Source of the DNA: a virus
DNA: 43,148 nt
Reading direction: 5' to 3' (one strand)
Virus record (IMG/VR): IMGVR_UViG_3300044998_000778
Location: 1-43,148 of that record
Shown: positions 6,701-13,295 of the stretch, in pieces
Layout of the letters: each line of letters opens with the position of its first letter
Position numbering within the stretch: position 1 is the first letter of the stretch
Notes under the pieces: generated by a model
The model's input: only the letters and a program-made list of their open reading frames with translations
Told to the model about the DNA's origin: nothing
The model's database searches: none
Translations under genes and position numbers: made by a program

Positions 6701-6724
6701 AAGCGTGGCCACCGGCCTTACGAT
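6696..6724 (+). promoter_or_regulatory. Rightward promoter in the control region
   Basis: TTGACA (6696-6701), a 17 bp spacer and TACGAT (6719-6724). The -35 box is perfect and the spacing ideal. The transcript would run antisense to the FolE remnant and then into the HTH gene. Confidence 0.55.
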
Positions 6725-6996
6725 GCCCCGCCACAACGCCGGGTTGTTGCTGGCTGTCGTACTCGACGGCGACCACTGGCCGGATGCGGCGTCTCCGCGC
6801 CCTGCTTGCGGATGCCCCGGCAGGCCATGCAGCTGTGCGCCGCGCGCACGACGCAGCCCGCGCCCAGGGGCCGCAGGTGGGCCATCAGGTCGGCCACGAT
6901 GTCGGCCGTCATCCGTTCCTGCACCTGCAGCCGGCGGGCGTGGGCCTCGACGAGCCGGAGCCGGGCGGAGTCGCCGGTCCCTTGACACTCGCTCAT
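6718..6996 (-). pseudogene. folE: Truncated GTP cyclohydrolase I (FolE) remnant
   Basis: Residues ~8-75 align well with the C-terminal half of GTP cyclohydrolase I: RLVEAHARRLQVQERMT corresponds to the SKL-R-v-ARRLQVQERlT region, and RAAHSCMACRGIRKQGAET to the segment holding the last zinc-ligand Cys. The N-terminal half, with the other zinc ligands (Cys-x2-His), is absent, because upstream of the ATG at 6996 the DNA becomes the promoter and coding sequence of the plus-strand HTH gene. After residue ~75 the similarity ends. In phages FolE feeds 7-deazaguanine synthesis for DNA modification. No queC, queD, queE or DpdA homologue is seen in the window, so this looks like a decaying remnant. Confidence 0.65.
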
Positions 6997-7009
6997 CGCG
7001 CGCTAGCCT
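6982..7009 (+). promoter_or_regulatory. Promoter of the plus-strand HTH gene
   Basis: TTGACA (6982-6987), a 16 bp spacer and TAGCCT (7004-7009). The start codon at 7024 follows 14 nt after the -10 box, so the leader would be only about 8 nt. TAGCCT is identical to the -10 box proposed at 4567-4572. Confidence 0.5.
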
Positions 7010-7023
7010 GCCGCCGGCCAAGC

Positions 7024-7281
7024 ATGACCAAGACCAGGGATCTCGTCGCCCTCCACCACCGCCGCGGCCGGACCGTCGGCGAGATCGTGGCCAAAATCGG
7101 AGTCGCACGGAACACGGTCTACTACCACATCCGGAAGCTGTCTCTGCGCCCGATCCGCCGGAGCCCTCTCGCCGGCATCGACGTGCCCGCCCTCGTCGCG
7201 CAGCACGGCCAGGCAGGGGTTGCGCGGATGTTCGGAGTGTCCCGCCAGGCCGTGCATCAGGCCCTGCGCAAGGGGAAGTGA
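7024..7281 (+). CDS. Small helix-turn-helix regulator, possible repressor
   Basis: The 85-residue product contains two helix-turn-helix-like segments: VGEIVAKIGVARNTVYYHIR (residues ~18-37) and a second near the C-terminus (GVARMFGVSRQAVHQALRKG). It is the only isolated plus-strand gene outside the cas operon and sits next to divergent promoters with a symmetric operator-like repeat, the layout of a phage genetic switch. I chose the ATG at 7024 because the sequence before it is antisense to the FolE remnant and a promoter lies just upstream. No Shine-Dalgarno sequence is visible. The lack of an integrase leaves its lysogeny role open. Confidence 0.65.
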   Translation: MTKTRDLVALHHRRGRTVGEIVAKIGVARNTVYYHIRKLSLRPIRRSPLAGIDVPALVAQHGQAGVARMFGVSRQAVHQALRKGK

Positions 7282-7282
7282 G

Positions 7283-7345
7283 GGAAAGGGGAGGAAAGGG
7301 AAGGAAAGGAGAGGGAAGCGCCGCCCCCCACACAAGGGCGGCGCT
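7283..7345 (-). terminator. Hairpin plus pyrimidine tract, copy A
   Basis: A perfect 10-bp stem (7317-7326 with 7336-7345) lies just after the stop of the minus-strand gene 7351-7662. It is followed on that strand by a long C/T-rich tract (7283-7316). The layout is terminator-like, though the tract is mixed C and T rather than pure T. A second copy lies at 7676-7736. Confidence 0.5.
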
Positions 7346-7350
7346 GGCGA

Positions 7351-7662
7351 TTAGCCTCGCGGATCGGGGTCCTGCATTGGGGCCACGATCCCATGATCGG
7401 CCGCAGCCGGATCCAGCCCGTAGGCCTCGATGACCTCAAGGTTCGCGATGCCGCCGTACTTGGCGAACATGCTCACGAACCGCTCGATGGCGCCGGGTTC
7501 CAGCGGCAAGCGCAGCGGGATGTCGCAGGTCGCGCACCGCTGCGGTTCGGGCCACCACTCGCCTTGCGATGCGCCGAACGGGCCGAGCGCCCCGTCCGGG
7601 GCGCAGTGCGGGCAGAAAATCTGATCGCCGCCGATATAAGCTTTCTTGGGATACGACTTCAT
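7351..7662 (-). CDS. Small zinc-ribbon protein
   Basis: The 103-residue protein has two cysteine pairs (CPHC near residue 17 and CATC near residue 43), forming a likely zinc ribbon, followed by a helical C-terminus. It is bracketed by two copies of the same hairpin-plus-pyrimidine element, so it is probably its own transcription unit. A promoter-like TTGACG / 17 bp / GATGAT lies at 7749-7777. No Shine-Dalgarno sequence precedes the ATG at 7662. The function is unknown. Confidence 0.6.
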   Translation of the reverse strand: MKSYPKKAYIGGDQIFCPHCAPDGALGPFGASQGEWWPEPQRCATCDIPLRLPLEPGAIERFVSMFAKYGGIANLEVIEAYGLDPAAADHGIVAPMQDPDPRG

Positions 7663-7675
7663 GGGGGAGGGGGTG

Positions 7676-7736
7676 ACGGGGTTGAAGGGAAGGGAAGGGA
7701 AGGAAAAGGAAGCGCCGCCCCCACACGAGGGCGGCG
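7676..7736 (-). terminator. Hairpin plus pyrimidine tract, copy B
   Basis: An 8-bp stem (7713-7720 with 7729-7736) is followed on the minus strand by a C/T-rich tract (7676-7710). It closely resembles copy A at 7283-7345. It lies between the putative promoter at 7749-7777 and the start of the zinc-ribbon gene at 7662, so it could act as an attenuator as well as a terminator for the late operon. Confidence 0.45.
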
Positions 7737-7748
7737 GCAGACCGAGGA

Positions 7749-7777
7749 ATCATCGCACGCCTCGCGGCCGGCGTCAA
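7749..7777 (-). promoter_or_regulatory. Putative promoter for the zinc-ribbon gene
   Basis: TTGACG (7772-7777), a 17 bp spacer and GATGAT (7749-7754) on the minus strand. The extended -35 sequence GCTTGAC is the same as at 4590, 6666, 6696 and 41789. Confidence 0.4.
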
Positions 7778-7806
7778 GCGATGCCCCAAGAAATCCCGAT
7801 GGCGCT

Positions 7807-7835
7807 CGGTAGTCCTTGTCCCGCAAGCACTACCG
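7807..7835 (-). terminator. Hairpin after the SGNH-domain gene
   Basis: CGGTAGT (7807-7813) and ACTACCG (7829-7835) form a perfect 7-bp stem, 9 bases beyond the stop of 7844-9820. No T-run follows, so termination here would be weak or factor-dependent. Confidence 0.35.
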
Positions 7836-7843
7836 ACAGCCGC

Positions 7844-9820
7844 CTAGATGGCGACGGTGCGCAAGGCGGCGACCATCCTGCGGCCGGTCAGCACCGCACT
7901 CTCCGGCGTCTCGTGGAGACCGTCGTTGCGGTCCCGCTCCAGGTCGTCGACGTCGACGGGCACGAACTGCGGATCCTCTTCCGCGACGTCGGCGAGCGCC
8001 TGGCGCACGATCTCGAGCTGCGCCGGTTGTGCGCCGTTGAACTCCGCCTGCGGTCGCCGCCAGATGATCGGGAACTTCTCGCCGCTCGTTCGCGTGGAGA
8101 AGTCGAGCCACAGGTCGGCGAGGAACCCGCGAAGCTGATCCGCGAACGTCTGGCCGCCGCCGGCGACGACCTGGTCGTTCGTGCCGAGCGACACGAACGC
8201 GCCGCGCACATCCGCCTGCCGCCCCTGCGAGTTGATGTAGGCAACGCAGCGCCCGAACGCCGCCCGCAGCATCGAGTAGTGCTCGGCGAACGCCTTCGCC
8301 CATCTGCCGCCGTTCCCGGTCCCCGGGTCGTAGGCGATGCCGCTGGCGTACATCGTGCTGCCGTTGCTCGCGCGCTTGAGCACCGCGAAGCCGTCCGGGT
8401 GGATGCGGCCGAGTTCCGCCATGATCGACAGATCAGGACCAGCAGTCGCGCTGATCGACCCGAACTGGTTGCTGTTCACCGTCGGGTGGTACGTCTCGAG
8501 AACCGCGCCGACGTCGCTCCAGATGCGTTGATTCGTCGGCCGCAGCAGGCTTCCCGGAGTCGGGCCGGAGATGTCGCGGCTCTCGCTCTTGAGGATCCAG
8601 TCGGCAACCGCGTGGCCGACGAAGATCGAGTCGCCAAGCATCAGGTAGAGCGGGAAGCCCCCAGGCGCAGGGACCGGAACGGGGTTCTGCGTGCGCACCA
8701 TGAGGTCGCAGACGCCGATCCCCATCCTGATGTACTCGTCCTGCGTGTAGTACTTCGGCTCGTCCCCGGGCGCATCGGTCGCGGTCGCGATTCGCGCGCC
8801 TTCCATGTCGTACAGCGACACGAGCCCGTCCTGCCTGGCCACGGACCGCTGCAGACCACGGAAGAAGAGCGCACCGCCAGGCGCGGACGCGGACCACAGA
8901 TCCTGCCGGTGCTGGATCAGCACAATCCGCAGGTCGGCGTTCGAGAACGCCGATCGCAGCCATGCGATCATCTGCTGCAGCCGCGCCTCGTAGACGAGAG
9001 CCAGCAGCGGGTTGCCGATGGCGGCCTCCAGATCTGTCATCGACAGGTCGATCACCACCCACTGCCAGGAGATGGTGTTCCCTCTCGCTGCGGCAGCAGC
9101 ATCGACCCTGGCCTTCTCGGCGAGGAGATTGGCGCGCTGCCCGTCGTTCGGGGCATCGGCCCATCCGAGCGTTACCGCCGTCGTGGTCTGCCACTTCCAG
9201 AAGTGGAAGTACGGCGCGCTGCTGTAGAGCCCCTGGAAGACCCGGCGCACGAAGCCGGCGTCCGGACCTACGCCGTTGCCTACGCTGTAGGGCGTCGAGC
9301 CGCTGCGTAGCGATGGGCTCCCGACCTCGGTGGGGTGCAGCCACCCTGCGACAGGGTGGTAGTCCAGGAACATCCCGACGCCCAGGAAGAACGTCGCTCC
9401 GACCGTCGGAGCCGCCGGCCTGGCCGAGAACGTCAGCGTGTTGCTCGTGTTGCTGGTGATGACGAACCGATCGGCAAAGCCGACGTTCGGCAGTGGCGTG
9501 GCGTTGCGGACGGTGCAGAGGCGGCCGGCCCACTGATTCGTGGTCCACGGCGTCCCCGCGACCGTGATCGTGGTCGTCGTGCTCGCCGTGATGGTGTAGC
9601 TGGTCGAGTCCGCCGCCGGGTCGAACCACGGCCAGCACGACAGCGAGCCGGCGGTCGGGGCGCCCGTGCTCGGATCGTCCGGCACGATGCGCATGACCTC
9701 CCTATCGAGGAGGTTTGAGAGCCGGGTCTGCATGATGCCGTCCGCGACGGCGAACAGACCCGGGTTGCCGCCGGTGGCGTGGAAGGCGCCGATCCACAGG
9801 ATGCCCGGGACGGTCGCCAT
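7844..9820 (-). CDS. Large virion-associated protein with C-terminal SGNH hydrolase domain
   Basis: The 658-residue protein ends the tail-gene block. The C-terminal ~270 residues read as an SGNH/GDSL esterase: YLMLGDSIFVGHAV gives the catalytic Ser, FVSLGTNDQ the conserved Asn, and NDGLHET the Asp-x2-His. The N-terminal half shows a second, weaker pattern of the same type (GILWIGAFHATGG start, YYTQDEYIRMG near its end), which suggests a duplicated, partly degenerate domain, with a Thr/Ser-rich beta segment inserted. Phage SGNH proteins can deacetylate surface polysaccharides. The location fits a tail spike or accessory hydrolase. The cell-surface target is inferred, not shown. Confidence 0.65.
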   Translation of the reverse strand: MATVPGILWIGAFHATGGNPGLFAVADGIMQTRLSNLLDREVMRIVPDDPSTGAPTAGSLSCWPWFDPAADSTSYTITASTTTTITVAGTPWTTNQWAGRLCTVRNATPLPNVGFADRFVITSNTSNTLTFSARPAAPTVGATFFLGVGMFLDYHPVAGWLHPTEVGSPSLRSGSTPYSVGNGVGPDAGFVRRVFQGLYSSAPYFHFWKWQTTTAVTLGWADAPNDGQRANLLAEKARVDAAAAARGNTISWQWVVIDLSMTDLEAAIGNPLLALVYEARLQQMIAWLRSAFSNADLRIVLIQHRQDLWSASAPGGALFFRGLQRSVARQDGLVSLYDMEGARIATATDAPGDEPKYYTQDEYIRMGIGVCDLMVRTQNPVPVPAPGGFPLYLMLGDSIFVGHAVADWILKSESRDISGPTPGSLLRPTNQRIWSDVGAVLETYHPTVNSNQFGSISATAGPDLSIMAELGRIHPDGFAVLKRASNGSTMYASGIAYDPGTGNGGRWAKAFAEHYSMLRAAFGRCVAYINSQGRQADVRGAFVSLGTNDQVVAGGGQTFADQLRGFLADLWLDFSTRTSGEKFPIIWRRPQAEFNGAQPAQLEIVRQALADVAEEDPQFVPVDVDDLERDRNDGLHETPESAVLTGRRMVAALRTVAI

Positions 9821-9823
9821 GGA

Positions 9824-10051
9824 TCAGCGCGGAACGATGGCGACGCTGGCCCGCACCAGCATGCCCTGGTAGTGGTCGGCGTTGGCAGTGCGCTCGCCGA
9901 CAGGCTCCGGCGTGGCCAGGTAGGCGACGATGTCGCAGTTGTGCCGGCGCAGGACCTCGGCGACCTCGCGCCGGCATGCCTCGATGCGCTCGAGCGGCGC
10001 TGGCGGCGCCGGAGGCTGGGCAGGAGGAGTCTCTTCCGGATCGTCGGCCAT
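9824..10051 (-). CDS. Small hypothetical late protein
   Basis: A 75-residue soluble protein with a Pro-rich N-terminus and a C-terminal segment ending RASVAIVPR. The ATG at 10051 overlaps the TGA of the small membrane protein gene before it. No family is recognised. The longer frame upstream is antisense-like and is not used. Confidence 0.5.
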   Translation of the reverse strand: MADDPEETPPAQPPAPPAPLERIEACRREVAEVLRRHNCDIVAYLATPEPVGERTANADHYQGMLVRASVAIVPR

Positions 10052-10194
10052 CACAGCCCTCCCAGCACCATGGCGGCGATGATGATGGCGAACGCGGCGA
10101 AGATACCGGCGGCTGGCGATGCAGTCCGGCGCGGCGGGATCGCGGCGAACAGCTCGTCGCCGTCCGCTCGCTCGGGGTAACGGTAGGGTTCCAT
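10051..10194 (-). CDS. Small membrane protein, lysis-region candidate
   Basis: A 47-residue protein with a charged N-terminus and a C-terminal hydrophobic helix (AGIFAAFAIIIAAMVLGGL). It lies between a lipoprotein-like gene and a small soluble gene at the end of the late block. This resembles a lysis-cassette layout, but no holin family can be assigned. Confidence 0.5.
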   Translation of the reverse strand: MEPYRYPERADGDELFAAIPPRRTASPAAGIFAAFAIIIAAMVLGGL

Positions 10195-10220
10195 GCGTGG
10201 GGATGATAGCACGCCGGGCC

Positions 10221-10661
10221 TCACGCCTTCGCGACCCCGTGCTTGATGCGCGACATGACCCGCGATGCGGCGGTGCCTGCGGCAGCAGCGCCGCCGCTTG
10301 CAAGGTAGACCTCCTCCCTCGATGGCATCGAGCCTAGCTGCACGACAGCGGCGTGGAGGCCCTTGGCCTGCTCCGCGAACTGCGCGCTGGCGTTGGTCTT
10401 CATCTGCGCGATCGCGTCCGCGATCGTCGCGACGGCTGTGGCCGTGGCCTGCACCGTGCCGTCGATGCTGGCGGCCGTCACCTGGAGCTTCGCGAGCGTC
10501 TCCGGCGGCAGCATCGGCGCGATCGCCTCGATGATCGCCGCGGCCGACGCGCCGACAGCACCGATCGCCGCCGCGGTCTGCGCACTCGTCGCGCACGACG
10601 CCGCGAGCGCGAACAGCAGGAGGGAGATGCCGACGAGAATCCACTTGACAGGATCGCGCAT
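10221..10661 (-). CDS. Putative lipoprotein, possible spanin-like or lysis-related protein
   Basis: The 146-residue product starts MRDPVKWILVG and has a hydrophobic signal ending in LAASC, a good lipobox, so Cys24 or thereabouts would be lipidated. The mature part is an Ala-rich helical region that could form a coiled coil. A GGAGG lies only one base before the ATG at 10661, which is unusually close, so an upstream start is possible. Its 5' end overlaps the promoter proposed for the plus-strand csf operon. A spanin or other lysis role is inferred from the lipobox and position only. Confidence 0.5.
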   Translation of the reverse strand: MRDPVKWILVGISLLLFALAASCATSAQTAAAIGAVGASAAAIIEAIAPMLPPETLAKLQVTAASIDGTVQATATAVATIADAIAQMKTNASAQFAEQAKGLHAAVVQLGSMPSREEVYLASGGAAAAGTAASRVMSRIKHGVAKA

Positions 10662-10674
10662 GCCTCCATAGCGT
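10645..10674 (+). promoter_or_regulatory. Putative promoter of the csf (type IV-B) operon
   Basis: TTGACA (10645-10650) and TAGCGT (10669-10674), spacing 18 bp, point toward csf1. The -10 box differs by one base from the TAGCCT boxes at 4567 and 7004. The site sits inside the divergent lipoprotein gene, so the operon carries its own promoter. Confidence 0.4.
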
Positions 10675-10713
10675 GCCGCGCGTCCCCCCCACGCGCAACG
10701 CCGCGAGACCAGA

Positions 10714-11721
10714 TTGCCGGTCCCTTCTGCACTGACGATCATCGCCGAGGCCCTCGGCGTCGCCGGCGACGGCGAAGGAAGCCGCTGCTCGCTCTGCGGC
10801 GACACGCCCTACCCCTCAGCCGGTCGGCTCTCCGCCCTCGGGGAGAAGTTCAGCGCCCACGCGCAGCTCGCAGACCCGGCAGCCGACAGCGTGTGCCGCG
10901 GTTGCGAACGGCTGCTAGCCGGTCGTCCCGGGTCGAAGCCGCCGCCGCTGCGCACCGTCTCGTTCCTCGTCCACGGCGGCGCGATGCGCGAGCTGCGCAC
11001 GGCCGACTTCTGGCCGATCCTCACCGCGCCGCCCGCCGGGGCGTTCGTCGCGAGCTGGTCGGTCTCCAGGCAGGTCCACCACTGGTTGCACGCCCGCATC
11101 AGCACCCACGACCTGCTGCGGATCGGCTCCGATCACGGCACGATCGAGTACCGCCCCGATCGCGACGGCGCCCTGCTCGACGCGGTGCAGTCGCTGCTGT
11201 ACTCGCCGACAGGCACGGCGCCGCTGCTGTCGCGTCGCTCGATCCTCGCCGGCGACTACCACCCCTCGGCCATGAGCAAGTTCGGCCTGGCGCGGCTGCG
11301 GGACCTCGATCGGATCGTCGCACCGCGCCGCGGCGACCCCCTGCTGCCCCTGCTCGTCGCCTGCGCCCCCGTCCACAGCAACCACCAAGAGGACAACGCC
11401 ATGATCGACCCCGCCGACCAGCAGGCAGCCAGACTGCTCGCCTGCATCGCCGCCTCCAGCGACCACCGCCGCAAGGACGGCAAAGCGTTCTGGAGCGGCT
11501 TCTTCCGCCACCGCGTCGAGCGGTTCAAGGACCTCGACCTGGCGCAGTTCATCAGCCGCATGCTCGACGAGTGCTCCTGCTCGGGGCAAGACGCCGTCGC
11601 CGCCGCCAGGATGCTGCGCGAGATGCCCGAGGAAACCATGCGCGCGGTGCGTGCTGCCCTGTGCAACCGCCCGGCGCTGTGCGTCGCCCTGTCCTACGAC
11701 GCCATGACGCAAGGAGCCTGA
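10714..11721 (+). CDS. csf1: Type IV-B Csf1 (Cas8-like) with in-frame Cas11-like C-terminal part
   Basis: Residues 1-229 match Csf1, the zinc-finger large-subunit-like protein of type IV systems. Cysteines are at C25/C28 (CSLC) and C61/C64 (CRGC), spaced as in that family, followed by a compact alpha/beta body. The predicted start is a TTG at 10714; no better start is visible. From M230 the frame continues without a stop into a 106-residue helical segment with the size and composition of the IV-B small subunit Cas11, which is normally a separate gene. A ribosome-binding site (AAGAGG) lies 8 nt before that internal ATG at 11401. The protein may be a fusion, or both full-length and short forms may be made. 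It is the first gene of csf1-csf2-csf3-cysH. Confidence 0.75.
   Translation: MPVPSALTIIAEALGVAGDGEGSRCSLCGDTPYPSAGRLSALGEKFSAHAQLADPAADSVCRGCERLLAGRPGSKPPPLRTVSFLVHGGAMRELRTADFWPILTAPPAGAFVASWSVSRQVHHWLHARISTHDLLRIGSDHGTIEYRPDRDGALLDAVQSLLYSPTGTAPLLSRRSILAGDYHPSAMSKFGLARLRDLDRIVAPRRGDPLLPLLVACAPVHSNHQEDNAMIDPADQQAARLLACIAASSDHRRKDGKAFWSGFFRHRVERFKDLDLAQFISRMLDECSCSGQDAVAAARMLREMPEETMRAVRAALCNRPALCVALSYDAMTQGA
11401..11721 (+). CDS. cas11: Cas11-like small subunit, internal start within csf1
   Basis: The last 106 codons of the csf1 frame begin at an ATG with AAGAGG 8 nt upstream. The product is almost all helical and Ala/Arg-rich, fitting the small subunit that lines the crRNA-Cas7 backbone in class 1 effectors. 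Internal initiation of a Cas11 inside the large-subunit gene is known for types I-B, I-C and I-D. Here the same arrangement would apply to type IV-B. The identity rests on position, size and helical composition, not on a strong motif. Confidence 0.5.
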   Translation: MIDPADQQAARLLACIAASSDHRRKDGKAFWSGFFRHRVERFKDLDLAQFISRMLDECSCSGQDAVAAARMLREMPEETMRAVRAALCNRPALCVALSYDAMTQGA

Positions 11722-11724
11722 CCC

Positions 11725-12627
11725 ATGATCGACACCGTTCGCCTGGTCGCAGAGTCCCCCATCGTGCACTCCGGTTTCGGCGCCGTCGCCGGCAACGCCA
11801 TGCTGCTGCGGCGCATCCGGCTGCCGTCGATCGAAGGAGCGCCGCGCATCCCGTGCGTCTCCGGCAACGCGCTGCGCGGCATCTGCCGGCGCCTGCTGAT
11901 GCGCGAGATGCTCGATCGCGCAGGCGTCTCGCGCGAGACGCTCCACGGTCCGGTGTGGGACCGGCTCTACGGAGCCGTCGTCAACGGCGGTCATCTCGAC
12001 AGCAGCGAGCGGTCCATCCGCCCGGAGGAGATCCGCTCGATCCGCAGCAACCTGCCGCAGGTCTCCGTGTTCGGCGCCGCCTTCTACTCCTGGATGCTCG
12101 CCGGGCATGTGAGCTTCGGCATCCTCTGGCCCAGGTGCATCGAGACGAGCGCTGCCGGCGTCGTCGCCCACGGCCCGGAGATGATCCGCGGCGAGGAGCT
12201 GGTCGAGGAGCTGTCCCAGGTGCGCCTCATCGACCGCGAGCACCAGGATCCCGAGGCTTCTGGCGTCACGCCGATGCCGGTGACGATGGAGGCGATCGCG
12301 CCAGGAACCGTGCTGGAGTCGACCATCATCTTCGCGCCGCACGCTTCGGAACTGGAGCGTTCTGCGGTCGCGCACGCGCTCTCTCTCGTCCAGCACATCG
12401 GCGGCAAGTCGGCGTCCGGCTACGGCCGCGTGCGCATGCTGCGCCCGCCGACGTCGAGCCCGGAGCCCTACCGCGCCATGCTCGAGGAGCAGCAGGATGC
12501 GATCCGCGCAGCGGTGCTGCGCCTCGCGAAAGAACTCACCGCAGCGCCGCCTGCGAAGCCGTCGAAGCGCGGCAAGGCCCCCGCGGCAGAACCGGACCTT
12601 GCTGGGGAGCCCGAGACGCTCCCATGA
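11725..12627 (+). CDS. csf2: Type IV Csf2 (Cas7-family backbone subunit)
   Basis: The 300-residue protein is a RAMP/Cas7 protein. It has the motif IPCVSGNALRGICRRLL (residues ~51-67), matching the conserved SGN-LRG-RR element of Csf2, and a glycine-rich HIGGKSASGYGRVRM near residue 228. Csf2 polymerises along guide RNA to form the effector backbone. AGGAG lies 8 nt before the ATG at 11725, and the gene follows csf1 by 3 bases. The C-terminal ~45 residues are a charged Ala/Pro/Lys-rich tail. It overlaps csf3 by 4 bases. Confidence 0.85.
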   Translation: MIDTVRLVAESPIVHSGFGAVAGNAMLLRRIRLPSIEGAPRIPCVSGNALRGICRRLLMREMLDRAGVSRETLHGPVWDRLYGAVVNGGHLDSSERSIRPEEIRSIRSNLPQVSVFGAAFYSWMLAGHVSFGILWPRCIETSAAGVVAHGPEMIRGEELVEELSQVRLIDREHQDPEASGVTPMPVTMEAIAPGTVLESTIIFAPHASELERSAVAHALSLVQHIGGKSASGYGRVRMLRPPTSSPEPYRAMLEEQQDAIRAAVLRLAKELTAAPPAKPSKRGKAPAAEPDLAGEPETLP

Positions 12628-13295
12628 TCGTCCGCGTGACCGCCGTGCTGCGCACCGAGGTCGCCGCCAGGGAGCAGGTCCACCTCGACTCGATCCTGAT
12701 GGCGCAGCACCCGGATCGTGACCATCACCTCGATCGCCGCTCGCCGGCAGCGGCCATCCGGCAGTTGCCGCTGCCGATCCTGCGCATGGAAGGCGTGCCG
12801 ATGTGCTCTGCCTGGAACCTCGGAGCGCACGAGGCGAGCCTGCAGTACATCGCCAAGCGCAAGGACGCCTACGACATCGACCAGCGCGCCAGGCCGTGGT
12901 CGCCATCGAGCGGCCCGGAGAAGAACTACATGGTGCCGCTGCCGACCGCGCTGGCGGGATCGGTGTGCTGGGACGCGATCGGCTCCCGGCGCGGCATCCT
13001 GGAGCTGCTCCGGTATGTGCGGCAGATCGGATCGGTGCGGCGGCACGGCTACGGAATCGTCGCCTGCTGGACGGCCGAGACCGTCGACATCGACCCGCTG
13101 CAGGTCATCCTCTCGCCGGACGGCCGCGCCCGTCGCTTCCTACCGGCGCGCTGGACGACCAGCGCCGAAAGCATCGAGCGAGGCCCCGTCGCGCCGCCCT
13201 ACTGGCACCCGGCGATGGTCACCGATCGAGTCCGTCCTGGGACCCGCTGCGAACTGCGGCCCGAGATCGCCGAACGCATCCGACAATGCCGCTGA
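12624..13295 (+). CDS. csf3: Type IV Csf3 (Cas5-family subunit)
   Basis: The 223-residue product fits Csf3. The N-terminal VHLDSILMAQ element (residues ~19-28) is typical of that family, and a Gly-containing SVRRHGYGIVACW loop near residue 137 is the RAMP glycine-rich motif. Cas5-type proteins cap the 5' handle of the guide RNA. The ATG at 12624 overlaps the csf2 stop (ATGA), and the gene overlaps cysH by 10 bases, so the operon is tightly coupled. No Cas6/Csf5-type RNA-processing gene follows. Confidence 0.8.
   Translation: MIVRVTAVLRTEVAAREQVHLDSILMAQHPDRDHHLDRRSPAAAIRQLPLPILRMEGVPMCSAWNLGAHEASLQYIAKRKDAYDIDQRARPWSPSSGPEKNYMVPLPTALAGSVCWDAIGSRRGILELLRYVRQIGSVRRHGYGIVACWTAETVDIDPLQVILSPDGRARRFLPARWTTSAESIERGPVAPPYWHPAMVTDRVRPGTRCELRPEIAERIRQCR

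Noticed and set aside
6495-6776. A 93-codon minus-strand frame in the control region
   Set aside because: Composition is typical of chance frames in GC-rich DNA, no motif or ribosome-binding site is seen, and it runs across the promoter pair.
7003-7335. Upstream continuation of FolE on the minus strand
   Set aside because: The frame there is a shadow of the plus-strand HTH gene and shows none of the FolE N-terminal zinc-ligand motif.
10353-13295. A 980-codon open frame on the plus strand covering the csf region in another register
   Set aside because: Most of it is arginine/proline-rich shadow coding; only its last ~220 codons, from 12624, are the real csf3. Csf1 and csf2 in the other register have recognisable motifs.
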